From NCBI RefSeq assembly GCF_050859025.1, contig NZ_CP138200.1, positions 5,704,001 to 5,768,000 of the forward strand: 64,000 nucleotides of DNA. The letters are read 5' to 3'. Under the pieces are notes generated by a model. That model did not search any database. It saw only the letters and a list, made by a program, of their open reading frames with translations, and was not told the origin of the DNA. Origin of the DNA: Wukongibacter sp050859025 (GTDB lineage: Bacteria > Bacillota > Clostridia > Peptostreptococcales > Caminicellaceae). The position numbers were made by a program, and so were the translations under genes. Below are positions 15,815 to 25,234 of this stretch, piece by piece. Within the stretch, counting starts at the first letter, position 1; the number at the start of each line of letters is the position of its first letter.

Positions 15815-17287
15815 ATGAAAAGTATTCTAAGCAAGGTATGGCTAGGAATTACTTCACTTGTATTAATTATTCTCCTAATTATATGGTTATTCCAAGTCGG
15901 GCTATTAAACAGCTTTTATATTAACGAAAGATCCGACATATTATTAAAGGAAGGTCATAAGCTTTCATCAATACTCTCCTCATCTAAGGATTTTCAATCA
16001 ATCTCTCAAGATGTTATTCAGGAAATAGAAACCTTTGGACCATCCTACAATGCAAGGATTTTAATAATTGACTCATACAGTAATATATTGTTCTACAATA
16101 TACCTAAACATTCTTTTAAAGGAAATAAGAAATCTAATGATAGAGAAATTGAGGCTGAAGAGGATTTTATTAAAAGAAACCTATCAGTTTTTTATAACGA
16201 TGTAAGCATAGAACAAAATATTTCAAAGGGAAATACCTTTACCATAGTAAAATCTGATACAAGGTTTCCCGAAAGAAAGGCTATCATAGTAGGTGTTCCA
16301 ATTGAAAGGGATAAGAATACCATTGGTTATGCACTTCTAAATTCCCCTTTGGCCCCTATCGAAGAAATGATATCAATACTAAAAAAGCAGTTATCAATAA
16401 TTACATTTGGGTCCTTAATAATTGGTACCATATTAGCTTTGCTATTTGCTAAGCACTTTACAAAACCAATTCGTCAAATTACTAACACTGCCAAGAAAAT
16501 AGCAAAGGGTGATTTTACTGCAAATGTAGCACTTGACTCCAAGGATGAAATCGGTGATTTAGGTAACACAATTAATAATATGTCACAGCAGCTTGGACAA
16601 ATCGAGAATTTCAGAAGGGATTTTATAGCCAACACTACTCATGAGTTAAAAACCCCTATTAGCTTGATAAAGGCCTACGCTGAATTAGTCAAAGATATGG
16701 ATAGTAAGAATACTATATCTACCAACGAACATCTACAAGTTATTATTGATGAATCCGATAGATTGAATAATATGGTTGAAGACATACTTTACCTATCTAA
16801 AATGGAGTCAGGTTACTCTAAACTTAAAATAGAGTCTTTTCAAATTGTCGATGTAATAAACAGCGTAATAGATAAGCTTTCCTTCTTTTCCTCAAGCAAA
16901 GACATATCTTTAGTTTTAGAAATTGATAGGAAGGAAACCTTGATTAATGGCGACAAAGAAAAAGTACATCAAGTGTTTTATAATATTATAAATAATGCCA
17001 TTAATCACTCTCACAGCAATGGACAAGTGTCTATCAAGGTTAGTGACATAAATGATATTATAAGAGTTGATATTACCGATAACGGAAAAGGCATTCCGTC
17101 CGAGGATTTACCATATATCTGGGGTAGATTTTATAAAGTTGATAAATCAAGGACAAGGGATTCGAGTGGAACAGGTTTAGGAATGGCAATAGTAAAAAAC
17201 ATATTGGAGGCTCATAATTTTAGCTACGGAATTGAAAGCGAGATAGATAATGGTACTAATGTATGGTTTGAGATACCAAGGCCTTAA
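15815..17287 (+). CDS. Sensor histidine kinase
   Basis: A 490-residue membrane kinase. Transmembrane helices lie at about 8-30 and 194-211 around an extracellular sensor domain. A HAMP region follows (about 212-262), then HisKA with phospho-acceptor His277 in FIANTTHELKTPISL, and an HATPase domain with DNGKGIP and GTGLGMAI. It partners the response regulator directly upstream (1-bp gap). The gene is convergent with the efflux operon at 17467-21125; similar BceS/ResE-like kinases often sense envelope stress, but the signal is not evident here. Confidence 0.92.
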   Translation: MKSILSKVWLGITSLVLIILLIIWLFQVGLLNSFYINERSDILLKEGHKLSSILSSSKDFQSISQDVIQEIETFGPSYNARILIIDSYSNILFYNIPKHSFKGNKKSNDREIEAEEDFIKRNLSVFYNDVSIEQNISKGNTFTIVKSDTRFPERKAIIVGVPIERDKNTIGYALLNSPLAPIEEMISILKKQLSIITFGSLIIGTILALLFAKHFTKPIRQITNTAKKIAKGDFTANVALDSKDEIGDLGNTINNMSQQLGQIENFRRDFIANTTHELKTPISLIKAYAELVKDMDSKNTISTNEHLQVIIDESDRLNNMVEDILYLSKMESGYSKLKIESFQIVDVINSVIDKLSFFSSSKDISLVLEIDRKETLINGDKEKVHQVFYNIINNAINHSHSNGQVSIKVSDINDIIRVDITDNGKGIPSEDLPYIWGRFYKVDKSRTRDSSGTGLGMAIVKNILEAHNFSYGIESEIDNGTNVWFEIPRP

Positions 17288-17318
17288 CTAAAAAAGCTTA
17301 CCATTAATCCTATGAGCA

Positions 17319-17450
17319 AAAAATAGGCTGTTAAGAAACTCGAAATTTCAGGTGTGTTGGAATAAAGAAACTGCATCGTATAAAGACATAAGCAAGGGTT
17401 CTTTAAATCAACAACGTTAAATTTCGGGTTTATTAGCAGCATTAACCAAG
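17319..17450. repeat. Structured dispersed repeat, family E copy 1
   Basis: Shares CATCGTATAAAGACATAAGCAAGGGTTCTT-like and TTTCGGGTTTATTAGCAGC text with the element at 32604-32724. GCTGTTAAGAAA near the start pairs with the TTTATTAGCAGC end, so the whole stretch folds back. It fills the gap between the kinase and the convergent ABC gene and contains no reading frame. Confidence 0.65.
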
Positions 17451-17466
17451 TGCTACAAGCACTTGG

Positions 17467-18144
17467 CTACTCATATATTTCTCCATCCTTAACATGTATA
17501 ATACGCTCAGCTCTTTTAGCTATATCTAAATCATGGGTTATCATTACAATTGTATTTCCTTTTTTATTTAATTCTACAAATAAATCAAGTATTTCCTCAC
17601 CGGTTTTAGAATCCAATGCTCCTGTTGGTTCATCGGCAAGTAGTAAGGCTGGATCACCAACTAAGGCTCTGGCAATTGACACTCTTTGTTGCTGACCGCC
17701 TGATAGTTCGAAGGGCTTATGATCTGTTCTATCTCCAAGACCTACACTTTCTAATAATTTCTTTGCCCTTTGGTGAGCCTCCAGCTTATCAATTCCTCTT
17801 AATAGCAAAGGAAATGCTACATTATGTTCAGCAGTATATTTAGTTAAAAGGTTAAATTTTTGAAATATAAATCCAATCTCTTTATTTCTGATATAGGCCA
17901 ATTCATCATCATTTTTCACTTTAATATCTTGACCAGCCAAAACATATTTTCCTGAGTCAGCAACATCAATACACCCTATAATATTCATTAAGGTTGATTT
18001 CCCTGAACCCGAAGGTCCTAGCACTGCCACAAACTCACCTTTCTTTATTTCTATTGATATACCCTTCAATACAGTAAGTTTACTTTTTCCAATTTGATAT
18101 GACTTTACTATCTTATCCATATAAATTATTGTGTTCTTATTCAT
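17467..18144 (-). CDS. MacB/LolD-type ABC transporter ATP-binding protein
   Basis: A 225-residue ATPase. Walker A GPSGSGKST (about residue 42), Q-loop FIFQKFNLL, signature LSGGQQQRVSIARAL (about residue 144), Walker B LLLADEPTGALD, and H-loop MITHD are all present. It follows the lipoprotein gene with a 1-bp gap and is the last gene of the adaptor-permease-lipoprotein-ATPase operon. It powers the MacB-like permease encoded at 18692-19882. Confidence 0.92.
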   Translation of the reverse strand: MNKNTIIYMDKIVKSYQIGKSKLTVLKGISIEIKKGEFVAVLGPSGSGKSTLMNIIGCIDVADSGKYVLAGQDIKVKNDDELAYIRNKEIGFIFQKFNLLTKYTAEHNVAFPLLLRGIDKLEAHQRAKKLLESVGLGDRTDHKPFELSGGQQQRVSIARALVGDPALLLADEPTGALDSKTGEEILDLFVELNKKGNTIVMITHDLDIAKRAERIIHVKDGEIYE

Positions 18145-18145
18145 A

Positions 18146-18667
18146 TTATTCCCTTCCCTGCATCATCACAACACGAGTAATCATTCTGTCTTCTTTTTCA
18201 ACATCATCAAACCATATTTGCAAGGATACTCCAGTATATATATCGGCTAAATCGATTTCTTTAGAACCGTCCTGAACTCTTGTAGTTATTGGTATTCCCA
18301 CAGGTATAAGTAACGTAGCAGTTTCCCCGGTAAGTTTTAGCTCCATTTTCCTAACGCCTTGAGGTCTATCACCAGTAGCTTTTTCTCCTTCACTAGCTAC
18401 TCCAACTGCTTTTTTCTCCTGTTTAGCATCCTTTCTATCTGGCATTTCAGCGATTTCCAATACTACTTCATTACCAGTAATACTTTTAACTCGCCCAAAC
18501 ATATCTGGTCTTTTTCTAGGTGCTTTTTCTTCATTTATTTCTTGGCTAACTTTATTTGCTGTATCCTTCGATACCTCCTCACTGGTTTGAGCGGACTCTG
18601 CACATCCTGATAGTACCATTGATAAACCAATTGCTGCTATAAGGACTTTAGAAGTAAGTTTTTTCAT
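18146..18667 (-). CDS. Lipoprotein within the efflux operon
   Basis: About 173 residues with a lipoprotein signal peptide: MKKLTSKVLIAAIGLSMVL then lipobox LSGC (Cys about residue 22). The mature part is acidic then forms a small beta-rich domain (MFGRVKSITGNEVVLEIAEM..., LIPVGIPITTRV). The family is unknown to me; it resembles small accessory proteins found in MacA-MacB clusters of Gram-positives. ATG 18667 is preferred because AAAGGAG lies 9 nt before it. Membrane-anchored outside the cell. Confidence 0.75.
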   Translation of the reverse strand: MKKLTSKVLIAAIGLSMVLSGCAESAQTSEEVSKDTANKVSQEINEEKAPRKRPDMFGRVKSITGNEVVLEIAEMPDRKDAKQEKKAVGVASEGEKATGDRPQGVRKMELKLTGETATLLIPVGIPITTRVQDGSKEIDLADIYTGVSLQIWFDDVEKEDRMITRVVMMQGRE

Positions 18668-18691
18668 GTTCAACATCTCCTTTAATAATTT

Positions 18692-19882
18692 TTATTCATA
18701 ATTCAATGCATCAATAGGTTTGAGTGAAGCTGCTTTTGAAGCAGGGTAATACCCAAAAAACGTACCTATTAATACAGAAAATCCAAATGCTAATAAATAT
18801 CCAAACATAGTAGGAATGGCTCTCACTTGAAAATACTCCATCACTGGCATTACAGCCATGCTTGCAATTATACCCACTATACCTCCTGCACCACTAATAA
18901 TAATTGCTTCAAATAAAAATATGCAAAGTATATCCTTTTTTCGGGCTCCAATTGCCTTTAAAATGCCTATTTCTCTTGTTCTCTCTTTTACAGAAACAAA
19001 CAATACATTCATTATCCCTATTCCACCTACGATTAAAACCACCGTTGCTACTGATAAAAGCATCAGTGTCATAGTGCTTGCTGAACTCCTTGCAGACTCA
19101 AGACTGCTGCCTGCATCTCTAATCATAAACTTATCGCTTTTAGATCCATAGATTTTTTGAAGGACTACACTAATCTCTTCAATAGCCGAATCTACATGGT
19201 CTATATCCTTAGCAAGGGCTAAAATCATTGGTCGTAGTTCTCTTCCAGTTATATATTTTTTTGCTACTTCATATGGTATAATAACTCCTTCATCGGGATT
19301 AAATCCTCTTTCGGAGCTTCCTATGTACTTTAAGACCCCAATTATTTCAAACCTTTTTCCATTGAGTATAACCTTTTCTCCAATAACCTCTGCAACATCA
19401 ATATCTTCAAAAAGTAGTTCAGCCACATCGGACCCAATAACAACGACCTTGTCCTTGGCATTTTCTTCGCTTATAAATTCTCCATACTCTATATCAAGGT
19501 TATTTATTTCTTTAAAATCCCCCATCACCCCTGCTACGTTGGAAGTAGTTGAGACATCTTGGTAGCTTATGCTTGCATTTCCATTAATCATCATGCCAAC
19601 GCTCTTGATAGAAGGCACTTCCTCAGATATAGCTTCCATATCATCAATTCCAAGCTTGAGATTTGTCCTTTCACCTCTACCAAAGGCTGGCATTATATGT
19701 AGAGTACCTACGTTTAACCTTTTAAACTGTTCTTCAACACTGGCTTGGCTTCCTTCGCCAATAGCCATAACTAAAACTATAGTTAATGCTCCAACAATAA
19801 CCCCTAATGTGGTAAGAAAAACCTTAGATTTGTTTTCTCTAATATTAATAAAAATTGATCTCAAAATCTCTCTAAAACTCAT
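18692..19882 (-). CDS. MacB-family ABC transporter permease
   Basis: A 396-residue permease: one N-terminal helix (about 20-42, TLGVIVGALTIVLVMAIG), a long extracellular MacB_PCD domain, and three C-terminal helices in the FtsX domain (from about residue 272; VGGIGIMNVLFVSVKERTREIG is typical, shown only in outline). It starts 10 bp after the adaptor gene. With the ATPase and adaptor it would form a mechanotransmission-type exporter of peptides or antibiotics. Confidence 0.92.
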   Translation of the reverse strand: MSFREILRSIFINIRENKSKVFLTTLGVIVGALTIVLVMAIGEGSQASVEEQFKRLNVGTLHIMPAFGRGERTNLKLGIDDMEAISEEVPSIKSVGMMINGNASISYQDVSTTSNVAGVMGDFKEINNLDIEYGEFISEENAKDKVVVIGSDVAELLFEDIDVAEVIGEKVILNGKRFEIIGVLKYIGSSERGFNPDEGVIIPYEVAKKYITGRELRPMILALAKDIDHVDSAIEEISVVLQKIYGSKSDKFMIRDAGSSLESARSSASTMTLMLLSVATVVLIVGGIGIMNVLFVSVKERTREIGILKAIGARKKDILCIFLFEAIIISGAGGIVGIIASMAVMPVMEYFQVRAIPTMFGYLLAFGFSVLIGTFFGYYPASKAASLKPIDALNYE

Positions 19883-19892
19883 AACAATGCAC

Positions 19893-21125
19893 CTACTCTA
19901 CTTTATTATCTTCTATGATAATTGTCTCACCTACATTAAGACCCTCTGTTACTTCAACGTATTTTCCATCAGTAAGTCCAGTTTTTATATTTCTAATTTT
20001 AATATCACTATTTTGGGCTTTTACTTTGACAACCTGACTACCATCAATCATACTTACTGCCTTATTAGATATATAAACAACATCCTTTTGTTGTTTAATA
20101 ATAAACTCAACGGCACAAGTCATCCCCGACTTGACCTTATCAATTCCAGTATCTAGCTCAATGGTTACATCAAATGTAACTAGTCCACTATTGTCTATTT
20201 TAGGTAAGGAATCTATCGAGACTACTTTACCTGTAAATATTTGATTTTCAAAGGCTTCAAATTCTACTTCTACCAACTGATCTATCTCTACTTTTGTCAA
20301 GTCAATCTCAGAAATCGGCACAATAACTTCTACCTTATCTGCATCGGATACAACCACAAAGTGGGTAGTGTCTGCAGTAACCTCACCTGAATCTGTGACG
20401 CTTGAAATTGTTTCTCCGACCTTATAGGCTATATTCAGTATTTTGCCCTCCGTTGATGATTCTAAGGCTGTGCTATCTAGATCATCTTGAGCCATTTCTA
20501 AAGATAGCTTTGCCGATTCAACATTGGTCTTTTCAAGTTCTATATCTTTATTAGACTTTGATGAAATATTGTATGTCTCTAATTGAGCTTCATAAGCTGC
20601 TTTTGCACTTTCATAAGAAGCCTTTTTTATGTCTAGGGACTGCTGAGAATAGAGGTCCTTCACCTTAACCATAGGTAAATACTCGGATTCCTCCTGATCT
20701 AGCTTTGCCTTTAATTCCTCTAGCTTCTGCTTTTGGCTAATTAAGCTTAACTCTCTAGTTTCTATCTTTTGCTCCAAGGTAGCAACTGCTTTTTTATAGT
20801 TTACTTCAGCTGTTTTCAAAAGCTTTATATGATCTGTATCATCTAGCTTTCCTAGAAGCTGACCTACTTTAATTTCATCCCCCTCTGATACATAAAGCTC
20901 AACCAATTTACCACCAATATCAAAATCTAAATTCACTGAAGGTATCTCTGCTTCTCCATCACCATCAAATCCAATGGTAATATCGCCCCTCATCACCTGT
21001 TCTTCCTCTATAGCTTTAACTTCACTCATCGATTCTGCCGGTTTATTTATGTACTTAAACCCTACGAATCCAATGGCAACAATAATCAGAACCATTAAGA
21101 TCATTCTACTAAGCTTATTTGACAC
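19893..21125 (-). CDS. MacA/HlyD-type efflux adaptor subunit
   Basis: A 410-residue secreted membrane-fusion protein. An N-terminal membrane anchor lies at about 7-25 (MILMVLIIVAIGFVGFKYI), then a lipoyl-like hairpin (GGKLVELYVSEGDEIKVGQLLGKL), a coiled coil (about 100-215), and beta-barrel domains. It is the first gene of the four-gene operon. ATG 21125 follows GGAGGTAATTAAAG. In Gram-positives such proteins bridge the permease to the exterior. Confidence 0.9.
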   Translation of the reverse strand: MSNKLSRMILMVLIIVAIGFVGFKYINKPAESMSEVKAIEEEQVMRGDITIGFDGDGEAEIPSVNLDFDIGGKLVELYVSEGDEIKVGQLLGKLDDTDHIKLLKTAEVNYKKAVATLEQKIETRELSLISQKQKLEELKAKLDQEESEYLPMVKVKDLYSQQSLDIKKASYESAKAAYEAQLETYNISSKSNKDIELEKTNVESAKLSLEMAQDDLDSTALESSTEGKILNIAYKVGETISSVTDSGEVTADTTHFVVVSDADKVEVIVPISEIDLTKVEIDQLVEVEFEAFENQIFTGKVVSIDSLPKIDNSGLVTFDVTIELDTGIDKVKSGMTCAVEFIIKQQKDVVYISNKAVSMIDGSQVVKVKAQNSDIKIRNIKTGLTDGKYVEVTEGLNVGETIIIEDNKVE

Positions 21126-21584
21126 CTTTAATTACCTCCTCTATTAAGTCTCATAGCTTTTTAGCTGTTCTATAATTCAATATGGTTTCGAGCATAGTTT
21201 TACAAGTTTATTGCCCTAATTGTATTATAAATATAAAATGTGATGAAACTTTGATAGAAATCAGATTGATTTGTGAAAGTTTATTGAATGTTAGATAGAG
21301 GGCTTGTACAAGGCTAAGGTGGACTTTAGGCTGCCTAAGCTTTAAAAACCATAATTTCATTATTCCGAAACACATCAAAACCAGAAGGCTCTATATACTT
21401 TGATAAAGGTCTTTGTTTTGATAAGAGATTAATCAAATCATTCTTTCTACTAATGTGGGTATACTATGTATATCATCTCAAAAACTTTAATACAAGGGCA
21501 GGTATTCTGCTATTACGTACATATAGTACCAAATATACATAATCGGATATAAGCTTAATCATTAAGGGAAAGGTGTGCTTATAT
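21126..21584. other. Divergent intergenic region
   Basis: About 460 bp between the divergent adaptor and ABC-ATPase genes. It must hold both promoters. A perfect 10-bp palindrome CTTGTACAAG occurs near 21303-21314. I see no gene, RNA motif or clear -35/-10 pair that I could defend. Confidence 0.5.
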
Positions 21585-22478
21585 ATGTCTATTATAGAAT
21601 TAAAGGAAGTTACAAAGTATTATGGTAAATGGAGAGGTATTGAAAATTTAAATCTTTCGGTGAAAGAAGGGGATATATTTGGATTTATTGGCCCAAATGG
21701 AGCTGGAAAATCCACTACTATAAGAATCCTTATGAATTTTATTTTTCCATCCTCGGGAGAGGTCAAAATGCTTGGAAAGGATGTAACAAAATATTCAGAA
21801 GAGCTTAAGAAAAATATCGGGTATATGCCATCGGATGTATCATTTTACAGGACATTAAAGGTTAAAGATTTGCTTAATTATTCTTATAAGCTTCATAATG
21901 TTAAGGATAAAAATAGGATTAAGGATATAGCGAATGTATTCGATTTAGATTTGAATAAAAGGTTTGAAGATCTTTCCTTGGGTAATAAGAAAAAGGTTTC
22001 AATTGTTCAGGCTCTTCTACATAGCCCCAAAATTCTTATACTCGATGAACCTACAGGAGGCTTAGACCCACTAGTTCAAAAAACATTTTTTGAATATCTT
22101 AAACTGGAGAATGACAAGGGTGTAACTATATTCTTTTCATCCCATACTCTCAGTGAGGTTCAAAAAATGTGTAAAAACGTTGGAATAATAAAAGACGGTA
22201 AAATAATTCAAGTTGAAAATATACAATCTATTAGAAATAAGCAGCTAAAAAAGGTATATATTGAAAGCTCTAATAATTTAAATAAGGATATCTTTTTAGG
22301 CAGTTGCTTTAAAAACGTAGAGGTTAAGGATAACACCTCAGAGTTTTATTACAAAGGTGATATTAATAGGCTTATAAATATATTGTCTCAAATTAATCTT
22401 AGGCATTTTTCAATACAAGAACCAGAGCTTGAAGAAGTATTTTTACATTATTACTCGTCTACAGGGAGTGAAAAATAG
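21585..22478 (+). CDS. ABC transporter ATP-binding protein (ABC-2 exporter)
   Basis: About 297 residues. Walker A GPNGAGKST (about residue 37), signature LSLGNKKKVSIVQAL (about residue 132), Walker B ILILDEPTGGLDP and H-loop FFSSHTLSE are seen; the C-terminal region (about 220-297) is the accessory domain common to ABC-2 ATPases. ATG 21585 is chosen over GTG 21573, which overlaps the AAAGG site. Its stop overlaps the permease GTG. Substrate unknown. Confidence 0.9.
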   Translation: MSIIELKEVTKYYGKWRGIENLNLSVKEGDIFGFIGPNGAGKSTTIRILMNFIFPSSGEVKMLGKDVTKYSEELKKNIGYMPSDVSFYRTLKVKDLLNYSYKLHNVKDKNRIKDIANVFDLDLNKRFEDLSLGNKKKVSIVQALLHSPKILILDEPTGGLDPLVQKTFFEYLKLENDKGVTIFFSSHTLSEVQKMCKNVGIIKDGKIIQVENIQSIRNKQLKKVYIESSNNLNKDIFLGSCFKNVEVKDNTSEFYYKGDINRLINILSQINLRHFSIQEPELEEVFLHYYSSTGSEK

Positions 22479-23800
22479 TGAATTTTGATATAATCAAAAT
22501 GGAATATAAAAAATTCATAAGGCTAATTCTCATTTGGATATCAATAGTCGTTAGTTATTCAGTATTTATTATGCTTGTATATATATCTTTTTCAGGATCA
22601 ATGAACAAGATACTCGATATACTGGATGATCCATCATTACAGGGATTTGCTAAAGCATTCTCAATGGATAAGAATACATTTTCATATATTCTAAGTTATT
22701 ACACCTCATATAGCTCAATTTACACTATTTTGTTTGGCTGCATATTTGCATCTATTCTTACAGGTCATTTATTCGCAAAGGAAGTAAGGGATGGAACCTA
22801 TGAATTTACATACTCTGCACCTATTAGTCGAACTAAGTTTTTTATTAATAAAGCCTTTGTAGCATTTAGCTTCGTAATAATACTTAATCTAGCTTTGTTT
22901 TTTACTGGATTTGTTATGCTTGAAATTATAAGTGAAAGGTCGCCAAGGGTTGTATGGTTAACGGGAGAAAATAATACAAAAATACAAGCCGCCATTAATG
23001 AAAAGAAAGATAAGTTTAGAGAAGTATTTATTCTGGACGAGAAGCTATTCTATAATGTCCTATACAATTCTGTTTCAGATGAAATGATTAGTATTGATGA
23101 AGAGACAAAAGCTAATCTCAATATCTCTGATGAAGATATCCAAAACATGCTTAGTTCATTTCTTCAAGGTCCCGAGGCTTATCTAAAGAGTATAAAGGAG
23201 AACCCTGATCAATACATGAAAATGTTTAATATACCAATAGAAGAAAAAGACTCCTTTATTGAAAAAATTAATAAAGAACTAGATGAATTCTATTATATCA
23301 AAGAGAACTTTGGAAATGACCCACAAATATATTTAGAATTCTTTTCTAAAAATCCAAAACCCTTTCTTGATCAGCTTATTGATAAAAAAAGATTAGGGAT
23401 TTTTAAAACAGCTTATGGCTTTACTGAAGATGAAATTGATGACATTTTCATTTATTACAGTCTTAAAAACTACATTATATTATCTATAAGTGTTTTATTA
23501 ATAATGCTTTCTATTATGTCAATAAATCTTTTGCTATCAGTACTAATCAAGAGGGGAAGATTCTCAACTGGCATTGCTGTAGGTTTATCGCTCTTGTTCT
23601 ATTTTACCGATATGGCTGCAAACTTAAGTGAACATCTAGAATTTCTAAAATACTTTACACCCTTTAGCTATAAAAATCTTGCCGTTATGGAAGTAAATTA
23701 TGGTATAGAAGGCTGGATGCTAGTTGTCCAAATAACCCTAATATCAATATGCACTATCGCTAGTGGAATAGTATTTAAAAGAAATGATCTAGTTAAATGA
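22478..23800 (+). CDS. ABC-2 family permease with large extracytoplasmic loop
   Basis: A 440-residue membrane protein with helices at about 16-38, 80-105, 120-145, 325-350, 360-385 and 410-430. Between the third and fourth lies a charged domain of about 175 residues (DKFREVF..., EDIQNMLSSFLQGPEAYLKS...), unusual in length for a plain ABC-2 permease. It starts at GTG directly at the ATPase TAG and is co-translated with it. A strong hairpin terminator follows at 23809. Confidence 0.85.
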   Translation: MNFDIIKMEYKKFIRLILIWISIVVSYSVFIMLVYISFSGSMNKILDILDDPSLQGFAKAFSMDKNTFSYILSYYTSYSSIYTILFGCIFASILTGHLFAKEVRDGTYEFTYSAPISRTKFFINKAFVAFSFVIILNLALFFTGFVMLEIISERSPRVVWLTGENNTKIQAAINEKKDKFREVFILDEKLFYNVLYNSVSDEMISIDEETKANLNISDEDIQNMLSSFLQGPEAYLKSIKENPDQYMKMFNIPIEEKDSFIEKINKELDEFYYIKENFGNDPQIYLEFFSKNPKPFLDQLIDKKRLGIFKTAYGFTEDEIDDIFIYYSLKNYIILSISVLLIMLSIMSINLLLSVLIKRGRFSTGIAVGLSLLFYFTDMAANLSEHLEFLKYFTPFSYKNLAVMEVNYGIEGWMLVVQITLISICTIASGIVFKRNDLVK

Positions 23801-23808
23801 TATAATCT

Positions 23809-23836
23809 ATAGGCTGCCTATAACTAGGCAGCCTAT
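23809..23836 (+). terminator. Hairpin terminator after the ABC-2 operon
   Basis: ATAGGCTGCCTA (23809-23820) pairs exactly with TAGGCAGCCTAT (23825-23836) around a 4-nt loop. It lies 9 bp after the permease stop. Confidence 0.75.
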
Positions 23837-23950
23837 ATTAATGTATTACAAATTTTTATCTCTAATTGGATAATATAGATCCAATTGAGTATTTTGTTTA
23901 TGTCACATTCTAGTTGGAGCTATACCTTTCCTCTAGCTAATTTGGGTTAG

Positions 23951-24943
23951 CTATATAAATGGCTCAAATAATTCACTTTTAGCAAAGTTGCCAAACTGCC
24001 CTCCTGTATGAATAAATAATACATTGACTTTTTCACCGATTGTTCCCTTCTTCAATTCTTGGATTAATCCATAGAAAGCCTTTCCCGTATAGACTGTATC
24101 TAACATAATTCCTTCTTTTCTTGCCACTTCTATTATAAATTTTATCTGTTCATCTGTGGTTTTCCCGTATCCTTCACCTACATAATCATCTATTATATTT
24201 ATATCATCTTTAGAGCAGCTAATATTCTCTTCCATATATTTATGACTTTCATCCATTAAATTATATACCTTATCAACATAATCTACTTTATCATCATATA
24301 TGTTTATTCCAAATATTTTCTTACCACTCTTATGAATTTCATTTCCTAGGAAAAGACCTCCATAGGTGCCTCCAGATCCTACAGCCACACATATTACATG
24401 AAAGCTTATACCTAGTTCCTTTTCTTGCTCAAGTATTTCATCAAAGGCCTTCATGTATCCAAAGTTGCCAATACCATTAGATGCTCCCTCTGGCATTATA
24501 TATGGTTTATGACCCTTTGCTTCTAGCTCTTTTTTAAAGGCTTCCATTATTTCATTTCTATTATGTTTGTACTCCTCATCACTTATGAACTTCACCTGTG
24601 CTCCTAATACTCTATCTATAAAGTGATTTCCACGGTTATATTCTTTATCGTTTCCCTTTAGTACCAGATAAGATTTTAAACCTAGCTTAGTAGCACAAAC
24701 CACAGTTGCTCTAGCATGATTAGATTGAATACCACCACAGGTGATTACAGAGTCACAGCCCTTTTCTAAGGCATCCTTTAATGTAAACTCTAATTTTCTT
24801 ACTTTATTTCCTGATACCTCCATGCCTGTATAGTCATCTCTTTTTATATAAATATCTGTTCCATAAAATTTTTGCGAGAAGCTTTTTAGTTTCTCTATTT
24901 TAGTTGGTAAATTCGCTAAGGTTATTTCACCTAATTTATTCAT
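23951..24943 (-). CDS. dcyD: D-cysteine desulfhydrase / ACC-deaminase family PLP enzyme
   Basis: About 330 residues, fold type II PLP enzyme that would release sulfide, ammonia and pyruvate from D-cysteine or deaminate a similar D-amino acid. The PLP lysine is in SGNKVRKLEF (about Lys49). GGIQSNHARA, VAVGSGGTYGGLFLG (phosphate-binding loop) and VLFIHTGGQFG match the family. ATG 24943 follows GGGAG. It overlaps the small membrane protein gene by 8 bp and ends the sigma-54 operon. Confidence 0.85.
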   Translation of the reverse strand: MNKLGEITLANLPTKIEKLKSFSQKFYGTDIYIKRDDYTGMEVSGNKVRKLEFTLKDALEKGCDSVITCGGIQSNHARATVVCATKLGLKSYLVLKGNDKEYNRGNHFIDRVLGAQVKFISDEEYKHNRNEIMEAFKKELEAKGHKPYIMPEGASNGIGNFGYMKAFDEILEQEKELGISFHVICVAVGSGGTYGGLFLGNEIHKSGKKIFGINIYDDKVDYVDKVYNLMDESHKYMEENISCSKDDINIIDDYVGEGYGKTTDEQIKFIIEVARKEGIMLDTVYTGKAFYGLIQELKKGTIGEKVNVLFIHTGGQFGNFAKSELFEPFI

Positions 24944-25232
24944 TTTCACACTTCTCCCTTTCCCTTTTTCTCATGCTTCCTAGGAATAATAATAAACTTC
25001 CTAGGAAACATATTTTTAAAGTATTTATCCAAGTCCCCAAGTTACAGTGGTGCATTACTAAATTAACTCCTGCCATTAAAAAAGCTATATAGTTTCCTAA
25101 TATCAGGACAGCCCTTATACTAATCCCCCTGTTTATCATTAATACTATACACATATAAATTAATCTTAGGTTGATAAAGACCATTAATATCCCTATTATA
25201 TCCTGGATTAAATAGTAATAACTAAACTCCAT
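24936..25232 (-). CDS. Small membrane protein of the sulfur-amino-acid operon
   Basis: A 98-residue protein with three hydrophobic segments (about 8-33, 40-62 and 66-86) and a charged KREREKCE tail. I do not recognise the family. It starts 2 bp after the nhaC stop and overlaps the desulfhydrase start. Its ribosome site is weak, implying coupling to nhaC translation. It could be a subunit or modulator of the transporter; that is inference. Confidence 0.6.
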   Translation of the reverse strand: MEFSYYYLIQDIIGILMVFINLRLIYMCIVLMINRGISIRAVLILGNYIAFLMAGVNLVMHHCNLGTWINTLKICFLGSLLLFLGSMRKREREKCENE

Positions 25233-25234
25233 AT